Of a stretch of 64,000 bases of DNA, positions 9,501-19,800 are shown piece by piece. Within the stretch, counting starts at the first letter, position 1, and each line of letters opens with the position of its first letter. The notes beneath the pieces are model-generated. The model saw only the letters and a list, made by a program, of their open reading frames with translations. It had not been told where the DNA came from and did not search any database. The DNA comes from Helicoverpa zea. Its lineage: Eukaryota; Arthropoda; Insecta; Lepidoptera; Noctuidae. The position numbers and the translations under genes were made by a program. The DNA lies in assembly GCF_022581195.2 (NCBI RefSeq), contig NC_061454.1, positions 8,122,001 through 8,186,000 of the forward strand, given 5' to 3'.

Positions 9501-9854
9501 TTTTGTAAATGTTACAAGGATAAAAATAAGCAAAAATATTTCCCAAGACCAATCAACAAATGGAAGATGCCAACAACGAAGACACCATTCTGGGCAAACC
9601 CTAATCCTGTTCCTTTAGCACAAGTGGACGACCAGGAGGAACAAATTGACATTTTAAAGCAACCGTGTAATGAAACAGGAGCTAATAATACACAGGAGAT
9701 AATGGACCAAGAATCATACAACACTACCGCTAATGATACTTTGTCACCTGGGAACATAACTGAGGATAACAGCACAACTGATTCAACTGAGACAAATGAA
9801 CCTGAACAGACAGGAGAAACAGAGACAGGAGAAACAGAGGCAGATAACCAATAA
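6583..9854 (+). CDS. Novel secreted cysteine-rich protein, four exons with two micro-exons
   Basis: I do not recognise this gene. The model joins 6583-6661, 6753-6785, 8404-8433 and 9367-9854, giving 630 nt and 209 residues. Each of the three introns starts GTAAGT and ends in AG after a pyrimidine-rich stretch, and all three junctions are phase 1, so the frame stays open throughout; this coherence is the main support. Exon 1 encodes a hydrophobic signal peptide (MNELLLLLSFML and on). Residues 65-96 carry six cysteines spaced C-x8-C-x3-C-x13-C-x-C-x-C, reminiscent of but not identical to CS-alpha-beta peptides. The remainder (about 110 residues) is acidic, rich in Thr, Asn and Glu, with N-glycosylation sequons and a seventh cysteine. 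A secreted or cell-surface glycoprotein is inferred. The introns hold transposons. Other micro-exons could lie in the 1.6-kb and 0.9-kb introns. Confidence 0.7.
6753..6785 (+). other. Micro-exon 2 (33 nt) of the secreted-protein gene
   Basis: The acceptor TTTTAATTTCCAG lies immediately before 6753 and the donor GTAAGTACC immediately after 6785. With the last G of exon 1, the exon encodes V-AILPLGTLED plus one base. Because it is phase 1 at both sides, skipping it would keep the frame. Confidence 0.65.
6870..7180 (-). repeat. Possible decayed SINE-like repeat in intron 2
   Basis: Read on the minus strand, the segment near 7126-7142 gives GGGTTCGATTCGCCC, a good match to a Pol III B-box. A matching A-box is not visible at the expected distance upstream. 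It may be a decayed tRNA-derived SINE lying between exons 2 and 3 of the secreted-protein gene. Confidence 0.3.
7760..8321 (+). mobile_element. Helitron-like element with 50-bp internal inverted repeats
   Basis: The element starts TCTATACTGATTAATAAA after an A at 7759 and ends GTAACAGCTAG before a T at 8322, which satisfies Helitron end rules. Just inside the ends, 7780-7829 and 8236-8285 are inverted repeats matching at 49 of 50 positions (CTTTTGCAAAAAAGCGGGC at the outer side). The roughly 400-bp core is non-coding and shows weaker inverted similarity near its edges. It lies in intron 2 of the secreted-protein gene. An alternative reading is a foldback transposon inserted near both ends of a short Helitron. 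Confidence 0.65.
8404..8433 (+). other. Micro-exon 3 (30 nt) of the secreted-protein gene
   Basis: It is bounded by the acceptor ATTTCTTTTTCAG and the donor GTAAGTTTA. With one base from exon 2 it encodes F-TFPNETIMN plus one base, including an NET glycosylation sequon. Like exon 2 it is symmetric (phase 1-1). Confidence 0.65.
8540..8960 (+). pseudogene. 3' end of an RTE LINE, 5'-truncated and frameshifted
   Basis: Across two or three frames this encodes the C-terminal part of a lepidopteran RTE endonuclease/reverse transcriptase: AMERAMLGVSLRDRIRNEEI, then RIRKLKWQWPH, GRRWMQ and EDYVQQWTSYS, ending in a (GAT)n run at 8938-8953 that is the usual RTE 3' tail. Everything upstream, including the catalytic domains, is missing, and frameshifts occur near 8730 and 8835. 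It lies in intron 3 of the secreted-protein gene. Non-functional. Confidence 0.8.
8961..9366 (+). other. Rest of intron 3, unclassified repeat-like DNA
   Basis: This GC-richer stretch lies between the RTE tail and the last exon. Phrases such as GGAAGCCGACATCAATATTG look like the end of a dispersed repeat, but I cannot assign a class. The intron ends with TTATTTTTTCCAG at 9354-9366. The reading frame is open leftwards to 9267, but the pyrimidine-rich acceptor and phase agreement favour a start of coding at 9367. Confidence 0.4.
9367..9854 (+). CDS. Terminal exon: six-cysteine domain and acidic sequon-rich tail
   Basis: This is the largest exon of the gene starting at 6583, with 162 codons plus stop. 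It begins D-INITKILRYG, followed by the cysteine segment (CKKFERAYACIHLC and then CFCKC). A basic stretch (KDKNKQKYFPRPINKWK) could be a processing or matrix-binding region. The tail has repeated TGETETGE and sequons NIT, NET, NNT, NTT, NDT, NIT and NST. There is no transmembrane segment, so secretion rather than membrane anchoring is inferred. The tail composition resembles mucin-like or serum/silk-associated insect proteins only in general character. No exact AATAAA was found close after the stop. Confidence 0.7.
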
Positions 9855-10010
9855 TGATGTAGGTTTTATAAGTTAAGCACAAGTGCGTTTTTATTGTCAT
9901 TAATATGTATGGCAAAGAAAGTAAACAAAACTAAATAATTAACTTTTTTTATTACATTTTTCAGTGCCTATAAAAAGAACTGTTAAAAACTAGTTTTCTC
10001 CTTTAATGAT

Positions 10011-10610
10011 ATATGTCGCAGGGATATGATAAAAACGGGGATTTGATCAATTCCCTAAGGGATTTGACCAAATCACGGAGGATGTTAAAATAACAACACC
10101 ATTTTATCTTTTCCCTAAACAAATCTAGTGAATTGAACAAATCCTTAAGGTAAGATATACCTACATAATTATGATAATCAGGTGTGTGTAATACAGGGAA
10201 ATATTTATATAAAAATCACCATTACTCATAACAATTTTTTTTAAAGAATGAACAAAAATTTCTTTAAAAAGTAAAAAATATTTTAGTTGCGTATGATATG
10301 CCTATTTGTAATAATTACTTATTAAAACATATAGCTGATTTGTGGTATCGTGAATTACATAAAACATTATTTTTCTTACAGGCACATCTATTCATTTTGC
10401 ATCGTGCGTGACAGACACCTACGGCTTGCCTAGTGTTTGCAAGCGCGATCCAAACACGAACTGACATGTTTTTTGTCATTTCACTGAACCAATTTAGGGA
10501 TTTGTTCAATTCACTAGATTTGTTTAGGGAAAAGATAAAATCGTGTTGTTTTTTTAACATCCTCCGTCATTTGATCAAACCCCCGGTTTTATCATATCCC
10601 TGCGACATAT
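10011..10610 (-). mobile_element. Foldback DNA transposon with ~130-bp inverted arms
   Basis: The two ends (10011-10158 and about 10486-10610) are long inverted repeats starting ATGTCGCAGGGATATGATAAAA. They are nearly identical except for about 24 bp present only in the left arm, where a phrase is partly duplicated. The 330-bp centre contains a short coding relic on the minus strand (next entry). No transposase core is present, so it is non-autonomous. Terminal flanks are ATATA-like, too simple to define a target duplication. Confidence 0.8.
10318..10440 (-). pseudogene. Cysteine-rich C-terminal relic of a transposase/integrase-like protein
   Basis: Inside the foldback element the minus strand encodes GVCHARCKMNRCACKK followed by NNVLCNSRYHKSAICFNK and a stop. 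The C-x3-C-x4-C-x-C-x6-C pattern with CNSR and a final C resembles the cysteine-rich C-terminus of insect proteins often named KRAB-A domain-containing 2-like, which carry a GIN/Gypsy-type integrase. One expected Cys is Tyr here. This hints at the autonomous parent of the element. The family resemblance is from memory. Confidence 0.45.
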
Positions 10611-11378
10611 ACATATTTTGGAAAAGATATTAGATTTAACAAAAAAGGTAACGACTGAAAAATAAAACTGATGCATCCAAACTAAGGATGAACACTAGCT
10701 GCACACAGCTAGCATAGAGTTACAGTTACAGCGGATTTTCTGCTAAGTTTCTCCGCACCACACCGCTCGGACTAGCAAACAATTGAAAATTCTCTAAGAA
10801 AAGATGAAAATTAAAACCGAGGGACAGAATTTTGCCGCTTGGAATTTGTAGCTCGAATACACTCGGTTTTACTACGCGTGATCGAAATCCTATTCAAAAG
10901 CTTTGTATTATCTAGATATTTTACCTCGCAACATATACAGGGTTGAGTAGCAGACTTTTTATGCAATACCCAAGAGGCAATGCTTGAACGTCACGTCTAT
11001 GACGTATCGCTTGGATTTTTTTTACTAATACACTGAGAACATACATATTTTTGCTTTTATATCGATATATCAATTTCTTTTATGTGGATTGACAGTTTTT
11101 CTGTTAAATATGCGTACTACGTCATTCAGGGGACTTTTGGGACGAGGGTGTAACTACTGTGCATGTTTTGCAGGCAAAACCGGCATTCAAGTAATGTTTT
11201 TTGTTAGATTTCATGTCATTTTCACAACGCAATAATATTGCTGGAAATAATAGTAATGTTTGCCTAGAATACTAATACTAAATATGAATAAATAACTTAT
11301 GAACAACTGCATAACATTACCTACAAGAACTGATTATTTTGATTGACGTACTCTCCAGAATAAACAAAGATAAAGTTA
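10611..11378. other. Non-coding DNA
   Basis: No gene or clear mobile element is seen. A small repeated word (CTAGCTGCACACAGCTAG near 10694) forms a short palindrome. Confidence 0.4.
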
Positions 11379-11549
11379 TTAATACAAGTCTTCTAATCCG
11401 AATCTGTATACTGTGATTGGAGATTGATTTATCCGTAGTAAAACGCTTTTGGGATCTCCTTTATCTATCGGCACACAACTGAGGGCGAAACAAGAGAGGA
11501 AGGCAAACAATAAATCCACCAACATAAAAATTGCAACAACTTTGTTCAT
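11379..11549 (-). CDS. Candidate small secreted peptide, 56 residues
   Basis: I do not recognise this ORF. From the ATG at 11549 the minus strand encodes MNKVVAIFMLVDLLFAFLSC, a strong predicted signal peptide, with likely cleavage after about residue 24 (FALS before CVPIDKGDPK). The mature part of about 32 residues has one NQS glycosylation sequon and ends FGLEDLY. The frame is open further upstream to 11630, but the ATG at 11549 is chosen because hydrophobicity starts there. It could be a first exon instead: a GT lies within the last codons before the stop. Only one cysteine remains, so a disulfide-rich peptide is unlikely. Chance cannot be excluded. Confidence 0.35.
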   Translation of the reverse strand: MNKVVAIFMLVDLLFAFLSCFALSCVPIDKGDPKSVLLRINQSPITVYRFGLEDLY

Positions 11550-11639
11550 AATGCCGATGGAGGCATCATCAAAAGTTGGTTCGCTTCGCACCCTCGCGCA
11601 CATTCGTGCAGAGATTACCAATAAATCCAATACGGGATA

Positions 11640-12106
11640 ATTGGCCGGCTTAATTCTGTTCTATCTTTCTACTTAGTTCAGTCGTCAGAATGTGCCAGCT
11701 CAGGCCCCTTGGGAGAGTCCAGAGGAGAGCACAAACCTTGTTCTCTTGCTGAACAAAAATAGCACCTTGTGTTGTTTGATACGAACTAGATTCATTTGTC
11801 AGATGTACAACAAAGCAGAAAATACGATAAATGAAGAAAATGGCTTCGTTAATAAGGTATTTTTAGTTTTCTGTTTTTCACATTAATTTATCAGCCCCTT
11901 CATTTTTATGGAGCAGTTTTCTTTTTGAATTTGATTTGACTACAAGTTTGAGAAACATATCTACGTAAATCGCGTAGATGTTGACTTCTTCTGTTATTTG
12001 ATAGACTTCATTATTTTTGCTCAACAAACGTCGAATTGAGTATGTAAACGTGTCGTGAAATATAAAGAAATTAAGACAATGTTTATATTTGAACTGTGCT
12101 TTATAG
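11640..12106. other. Non-coding DNA
   Basis: No supported gene, repeat or RNA. If the candidate peptide at 11379-11549 is real, its promoter would be here. Confidence 0.4.
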
Positions 12107-12300
12107 CGTAACTATATGGTTTTTAGAGCTCCGTACCTCCAAGGGGCAAAACCTATACAATCACTTTGTCTGTCCGTCTGTCATGAACTCGCAACCCTTT
12201 ATTTTGCGAAAACGTGTAACAGTGGTTTTTTAGAAAAAAAAAACAGGCATTTTGAATCCCTCGAGGGAATCACACCTGTTGACATTTGTCAAGTAACATC
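12107..12300 (+). repeat. Decayed dispersed lepidopteran repeat
   Basis: The words GAGCTCCGTACCTCCAAGG and CACTTTGTCTGTCCGTCTGT resemble a very common lepidopteran dispersed sequence (a GGTTCCGTACC phrase followed by a CTGTCCGTCTGTC phrase). The class of that repeat is unknown to me. No coding capacity. Confidence 0.45.
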
Positions 12301-15300
12301 GTGAAATAATGAAAAATATTAATTAACATTCCATTTGAACTCCCAACATGTAATTAACGCCAACTCGGATTTCTCGGTAGGCGTACCTAGGTAATCCTGC
12401 TTTAACATATTTTGGCTAATCATGAGTATAAAGAAAATGTATTCGTGTCATATAATGAATGTCAACCTGTGCAAATAATGGTATGGGCCTCCCAACTTAT
12501 TGTATAGGTAGTACCTACAGTGAATCTTCTCCCCCATGATGAGTTAGAATTAAAACGTCAGTCAAAGCGGAAAAATCTCGTTCCAAAAAATTAGCCAGCA
12601 AAATTCCAACAAATAATTAATCTGGAATAATCATACAAAACGATGCGAGCGGGATGCTCGGCCATTATTACCATTCATTTCAAATCAGGCGTGCGGAGGG
12701 TTGGGGAGGGCGAAGGCCTCGACCGACCTGAATAAGCATACATTTTCCAATCAGACCACGTATCATTTAACTTGCTATTAAATTCGACTTCTTCCCTCTG
12801 AATTATTATCATGTCAAAAAGGATCCGTTTCTATAATTTAGACTAATACGAAACAAAAAAAAACCTTAATGCGAAAAATATCTACAGGCCTTTTCGCCCT
12901 AAAATTTATTGTGTGGCGAGCATTCAAATTCTCAAAAGCTGGTTCGTTATGTTAGGAGTGAAATACTTTTCATAAGCGCCGTCATAACATTCATGCTTAA
13001 GACCTTTTACAGTAATTACTCGGCCCGTAAGAGCTATTTTAGCGAATTAGAATTTTGTGATGGACTCTTGGTTGTTCCTTACATTTCTGGTTGGTGTTTG
13101 ACGCATTAACGTGTAACGTGTGTAAGTGCGTCTGACGCAGGCAGGAGTCAGGCCACCTGACACGAGTGACACCGAGTCACCCGACCTCCCCTATTAATTT
13201 AATAACTTGAACACTGTCATTATCCGACTAATTGGAGGGGCGATGGGCTCCTTTTAACACATTACCTAAGCGTTTAACGTGACTTTTATGAACTGTATAA
13301 TTAATATTTCCTGGCTTATAATGCCCGACGCAATCATTTTAACGACTCAGTATTTTTATTAGTTAACAGTTTATCACTTTTTAGTTTTCTGCTGCTATAG
13401 GTATACATTCTTCCTTGTGTAATGGTAAAGCCCCAGAGCATAAATCCATTAAAAACCGAACATCTACCTACATTAATAAAATACCGACTAATAAAAAAAA
13501 CCAGTCAAAATTATGATTAAGGATATAAATGTTAACGTGACTATAGTTCGCAGCGCTCATGCAGACATGTAAGCAGATTGTTATCACAAAGTATTAATTA
13601 ACGCCTAACGGTAAAATTTCGTTGTTTACAAACATATCATTTTGCTGTCCTGTCGCCGCTCTAGGCTAAATTTTACTTAGAAATTTAAGAGATATAATTA
13701 AGAATTTTGCAGAGCGCAATAATTTAGGGCTCGTCATTAAAATGAGAGTGATATCAGGTTTCGAGTAATTAACGCCAAGGGCAGATTGCTATTTTTGTTA
13801 TTAAATACAAATGTTTTGTTTCGGTGATAGTGAGTATCGGTTTTATCTGAGCGAAGTAGATAATGATGAAGTGAACGAGCCGTGTATAGTTCACTTGATA
13901 CATGATAATACATTAAGTGGATGGCGAAGACCTTGACGGGCGGTGTACGTTTCCCTCAGTGTACGACTCGTTGAGGCCCTACAATCGCGAGCGTGATACA
14001 AATATACACATAATTTTAATGCCGGGGGTGAAGCATTAAAAGTCAGGGATCAAATGCCTTTAATACTATACTTGAAAACTGTGGAGTTGTTCACATGAAA
14101 TACTATTTGTGAAACTTATACTCTAGGTTGAATCATCAATAAGTATTTATGAGAAGCTATTTGATATATCAATAATGCGAGACTAAAATTATTATGTAGG
14201 TACACTTATAAAAAAAAATTATTAATTAATTGAGTAGAAAATTCCGTAAGAGAAAGCTTTGTTGAAAGTTACCTTTCGCACTGATAAGTAGTTTTGTCAA
14301 TTGTTCCGAATTGTTCGGAAAACCGAGATGGAAATCCGCTTGTTTGAAAGCGCTGCTAGGGTACAAAAATACAAAATAAGCCTCCTTCATCGACATCATT
14401 ACTGTAGTGAATTGTTATTTCCAGGTAGCTATTATTACAAGTAGATTATTGAGTATATTGTACAAGTTATATGTGAATATGTTCATAGTTTGCGTGGTCA
14501 GTGCGTTTAAAGCCGCGGGGAGCACGCGACGCGACGCCCGCCTCGCGTTACTTGTACTAGGTACTTACTTTAATCTGCAGTCATATTTACTAATTACATA
14601 TGTACAGTCGACTGATCGAACCTTTGTCTTCAGGAAACATTAAACAAAATCGCATTCATAACAATAAAAAAGAAATGTAATTTTATACCGATTTGTGAAC
14701 GCAAGTCCGATCCAAACCAAAAACGGAAGAAAAAGGGAATTGATTTGGTCCGAGGCCGAACCATGGGCCTTTTGCTAGTTAAGCGAATATGATAACTTAG
14801 AAAATACACGAAACGTTAAAAACCTTCATATCATTGCAAGTAGTTATCTAGACTAAAAGTTATCTAGGCAGAAACTCTACTGTGTAACATTTAGTACAGC
14901 TGATGCTACTAAGGTGTCATGTAGTTGCTGTATGAACTGGTAAACTCTATACTTATCAGCATCCGCAGATTGTTACTTACTCGATCCGTTATTATCTATC
15001 ATCAAATATTCAGCCAACTCCACGCACATATTACGCATCCGTCAATAGGGTTTGAGCCGTCACCCTTTTAATTTAGACTTGGACGAGGGGTCATTAAACA
15101 ATAAAGTGTTGATTAAAAGCCCCCATGCTCGTTGCGAATAACTGCGCTTCCTGCACCGAAGCCATTATATTATCACCGATGATTGGCACGGGCCGACACT
15201 GCCGACACTCGGGCTCGAGCACTCCTTCAACTAACTATGCCGAAGGTCACTTGCTGTTTTGATTGAAACTAAGTGCTAAGTTTAATGCAGAGCCAAATCA

Positions 15301-16689
15301 AAATAAGTTTCCAATCAAAAGTACTTAGGTGCCTTGATGTCGTGCCTGCGTAAAAATAACTTTATTTATTTAATAAATAAAAAGTAGAAGTTCATTGTTC
15401 AAAAACAGATATAAGAATTACAGTGTCTGAAGGTTTATTATGTTATTTTACCACTTACATGGTGCGAAGGTGAGGGTACAACACTTTTATTAACATTGTT
15501 CGCATTTATCTTACGTTAGAATTAGAGCTGACCGAGGGACAGTTACCTATTTCCACACGGTGACATGTTATGCCTTATTATGTGAAATGTATTTCGAACA
15601 CAGAGATAATCTGGAAAACCTTTTATGGAAATTGTATACCAATCGTTAAAAAGAGAACCGTCCTGTTAACAGATTTTAAATCATTGCCGTCAGTGGCCGC
15701 CATTGTGACGTCAAGTTAGTTCAAAAGCGGTCGTTCCAGCCGAACAAAATGATCGTCGTCGGAGCGGATTGCGAGTTCCACACCTCGCGGATCAATAGAT
15801 CTCATTCAAATAATAATAAGGAGTTATAGATCAGTCGGCGGCGGGCGCGGTGGCGGCGGCGGGTGCGGTGGCCGCGGCGCTCGCGCTGCTCTGCCTACAT
15901 TTGAGTATGGAAATGGATATTTATTTCACGTCTCGGTTGCCCGCCGCAGCCGTCTGCGGTGATCGCCGAAGATGATAACGCCTCGATTTATATATTTCAC
16001 TCGATGATCGGTAGCTGCTACTATGTTCACCATACAACTGCCAGAATGGATCGCATTCACGTATACAGGATGCCATCTGTTTATCACAAAACTGTGTTAG
16101 TATAATGTATCATCAATCGTTTCATGAGAACCCTAGAAGATACCGAAAAGTGGGCACTGCTCTTTCACTGATGCAAACAGCTCAAAGCTATCGATTACTG
16201 AGTTATTCACATAATGGAAATAGAGTCACATTTCGGATTTTGGGATTTTGACATATGTAAGTATGTATAAAATTCACGTGTTTCATCGTTCTAAGTTTAA
16301 GATAAAAAAACAAGTATAGTCTTCAAGCCTACCTGGCAATCTCGCACTCAAACCATAAATGTAAAAAACGTACTACTATTGATAAATTAATTACAAGACC
16401 TTGCATGATATTTCCAAGAAAGCCCAACCTGTACCACCAAACTTGATATTGCATGCAAAATCTACAAGTCACCATAAAGTCGGACGATTCCTTGCTTATG
16501 CTTGAAAGATGAACGACACAAAAGAAATGCGTCCCGTGCCACACTTTCAAACGGAATCTTAAAATGAATCTGCTATGTACTGTGTGCTGTGAAACCAGTG
16601 CGATCGAACCTATGTATTAGTAATTTGAAAGTCGAAGAAAGTACCTAAAACCTTATCTATTCATAAGTAGCAACTATTTTTTTTTACAA
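12301..16689. other. Non-coding DNA with one GC-rich island
   Basis: No gene is supported over 4.4 kb. The region is AT-rich with a compact GC-rich island at about 15836-15895, a run of GCGG and GGCGGTGG words. It may be intergenic or intronic regulatory DNA. Confidence 0.5.
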
Positions 16690-16835
16690 AGAAGTGCACC
16701 AAACCGATTTTGAAAATTCTTTTAAAAATATTACAATAAAAAACTACCTTATTTGTGTCATAAGACAAAGGTAATATTTTATTCGGAGACAGGAACTATG
16801 TCCGGATGAGGGTGAAACGTAAGAAACAGCTACTT
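16690..16835 (+). mobile_element. Decayed Helitron fragment
   Basis: The order of phrases ACCGATTTTGAAAATTCTTT, then GGAACTATGTCCGGATG, AGGGTGAAAC and AACAGCTA parallels the better preserved Helitron at 5692-5885. Both termini are degraded. Confidence 0.5.
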
Positions 16836-19800
16836 AAAGATACCAAATACTCAGCCTTTGTTTAATAATTACGGTAATTGCAAAATTGAATGATGGTCAA
16901 AGAAAAAGCACGTGCTCCAGATTGAGTTATTTCAGATAGATATGATTTTGAAATAATTACAGTTTTAACTGGAATGATTACAAACGCAATTGCAGCAAAT
17001 CTCAGTATAAAAATATTTTACTCCTAACAAACCGTTGTTTTTTGTTAAGAGTAGAAGTTTAGTTATTCAATTAGTAAATTGCATTATGGCTGCATTCAGG
17101 CAGCGCGAATAGGTATGCTAATAAAACTCACAATCTTTTAATATTCAGAATGGCTCGTTCGGTTTATAGGTGCCTTAATGTATCGCATAGGTCACATTCT
17201 CTTAAGGCTGCATCTACTTGATTTATTTGTTTTGTTCTCCTCTGAAGTGAATTTATTTTTCTCAAAGGCTTCGAGCAGATTTTAAATTTATAACACGGGC
17301 ATGTCACGTCGGGGGTTAATTAGGCGAGCGCGGGACCGGGAGCGAGCGATGCGTCTGCGCCTATTATTTTCACCATTGCACTCGTATGCCGCTCAGAATA
17401 ATTATGGACCTCTTCGCCACCTTTACACACATTTTGCATACTTACTTGCCAGATAAAAGTATATTTTATTGAAATGTTTGCAACGCCGCGAATAAAGCCG
17501 CTAATGAATTGGCTGATTTCAGTTCAGATATTTTATATTTATTTAGGTGTACATTTTCTTCATTTATCTGTTTCATATTTATGATCCCTTTTTGAAATGT
17601 TAACAAATATACGCTTAATAAAATTACAGTCTTAATTTACACGACTGCCGAGAAGGGATTATTTAGTCATATTTTCCGTGTAATTAAAAGTAACAGAAGT
17701 TGTCAAAATTTTCAAGGTATCAAGCTAAGGCCGCGTCGCATTTTTCCGAACCAGTCCTATGTTGTAACTTTGAGCTATTGAATAATTTTCTTGATTTATC
17801 TATTTTGGATTTTAGACCGCGTCCCCATCATGGACGCCGCGCCGTCCATGTATAGATAAAATAAGAATAAAGTCATATGTGCCATCAGTATAGATTTTGG
17901 TTTAGGTACAGTCTAAATGCAAACTGCACCTGCAATAATGAATCGCATCGCAGCCTTTGTTAGCGATTAATGGCAAGTTATAAAGCATACCTTACAAAAC
18001 TGTTCCACATGAAAGCGATTTAATACAGGCGATAAAGGGTGTACATTATGAAAGGTTAATAAAACTCCGCCAGGAGCTGCCGCATATTTCCAACATTAAT
18101 TGGAATATAAGGCGATAAGTGGCCAAGAGGTGGTTCTTCATCATTAAGATAATATGCAAATATCTGGAGGAGAAGACGCTATAAATTTTCTCGGTAAGAC
18201 ACTACGGATCAGACTTGATTGATTCGCAGATGATAGCGTGGATAAAATGCGAGTAGGCAATTATTATAGTGGTGCTAGCCACAGTGGTTTCTATTTATAT
18301 GTCGTTAGGCTAATCTATGTCTGTGTACTCATGAATCTCGTAAAGCAGCGCACGGAGTATAAACTTAGATTCTCGATTTAGATTTTCATTCAAGTTTATC
18401 AATTTTCCCAATCGGATAAGACCGCCTCCCGTGCCATGTGCCTGTAAACGATTATATTTGAGTTCTAAGCCAGTGAGTAAGAGACTTAATGAGTCTATCT
18501 ACGACTAAAATATTGCCGTACAAATAACTAATTGACAGCGAAGCATCTGAGATAATACTTGTTTCTGATCACTGACTGTGTAATCACTTTATTATGTCGA
18601 CTGGTCTGTATTGATTAGGTCCTATCACTCGAAGTGAAGATTATTCATGCAGCAGCACTGGAAGGTTTCTCGCTACTGATGGCGTGCCTGGTTCTGTTAA
18701 TGATAAGTCACTCCGATGCGGTAAATATCAAATTGTATACAATGTAGCTAGTGTGTTAGCTGGCACGCTTCCCGCCACAATGCGGGAGTCAATGTGTGAC
18801 CCTTGCGCCTGCGCATATTTACATCTCACTTTACGGCTAACTAGCAGTACCACGCCTCGGCCAATCTATTGTACGGAAATGTCGGGCGATGCACGAAACA
18901 ATCCAACTTTACCGTAATATCTGCATACAAATGTTTGGGAACTCCGTTTCGGTATGTGATCGCAAATGCTAGCTCGCTTTGATTTTACTCTCGGCATAAT
19001 AACTCTTGTATTAATTGTATTAGCATTTTATGTACCTTTAGATATGGACCTGCAATGACATGTCCAATAAGTTTATAAACTAATTAAAGCTTCATAAATA
19101 TGTTCAATACTCTTACTCTCTTATAATCACTTTATTATAGGTTGAAAATACTTAGGTCATAAATCTTAAAACATAGTCATAGGATAAAACATTTTCAGTA
19201 ACCCGATTATATCTTACAAGCGTAAGTGTGACATTGTCGTAAAAAAATCACCCATACAATAGGGTGGGTAACTTAATTGTAGATGTATGTATTTGAAGTC
19301 AATGCTGCTCCTGACAAAAACAGGCAGACGGCAAATTTCGTCATTTGGAAAGCACGTAATGTAAATTCTATTATTACGGCCTTTTATTTTTCAATTACCA
19401 ACCCCTGAGTCGCTGCGCCTCCGCCTCGGGCTAACACTGTGAGACTAAGATATTTTATTCTTTTTATTTTGCGCTTTTCTATGTTACGATTAAAATTCTG
19501 CATTATGTATTTCAAATCTAGTGACAAATCCAGCACCACATTAAGAACCTACTCTTGCAAAGTTTTTGGGAAGTTAAAATATTATTGTGTCAGAAAAAGA
19601 GATAGGTATAATAAGCTTGTATGAATCAAAATACAACTGAAACAATTTAAAATTAAGCATGTTACCCTTATAGTAGTTAAAGTGTTTCGTGTTGGTGCTC
19701 TAGCAATCACAGAAGCTTAATTATAAATCATGTAAGTCATAACAAGGCGTGTTTTAAATTTGTTCACGAGCACTCCATTAAGTCAACACTGGGGAGTTGG

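Noticed and set aside
13935..13948. Resemblance to the conserved 3' end of small-subunit rRNA (GACGGGCGGTGTAC)
   Set aside because: Only 14 bases match, the usual GTGTGTAC is not complete, and neighbouring DNA is not rRNA-like.
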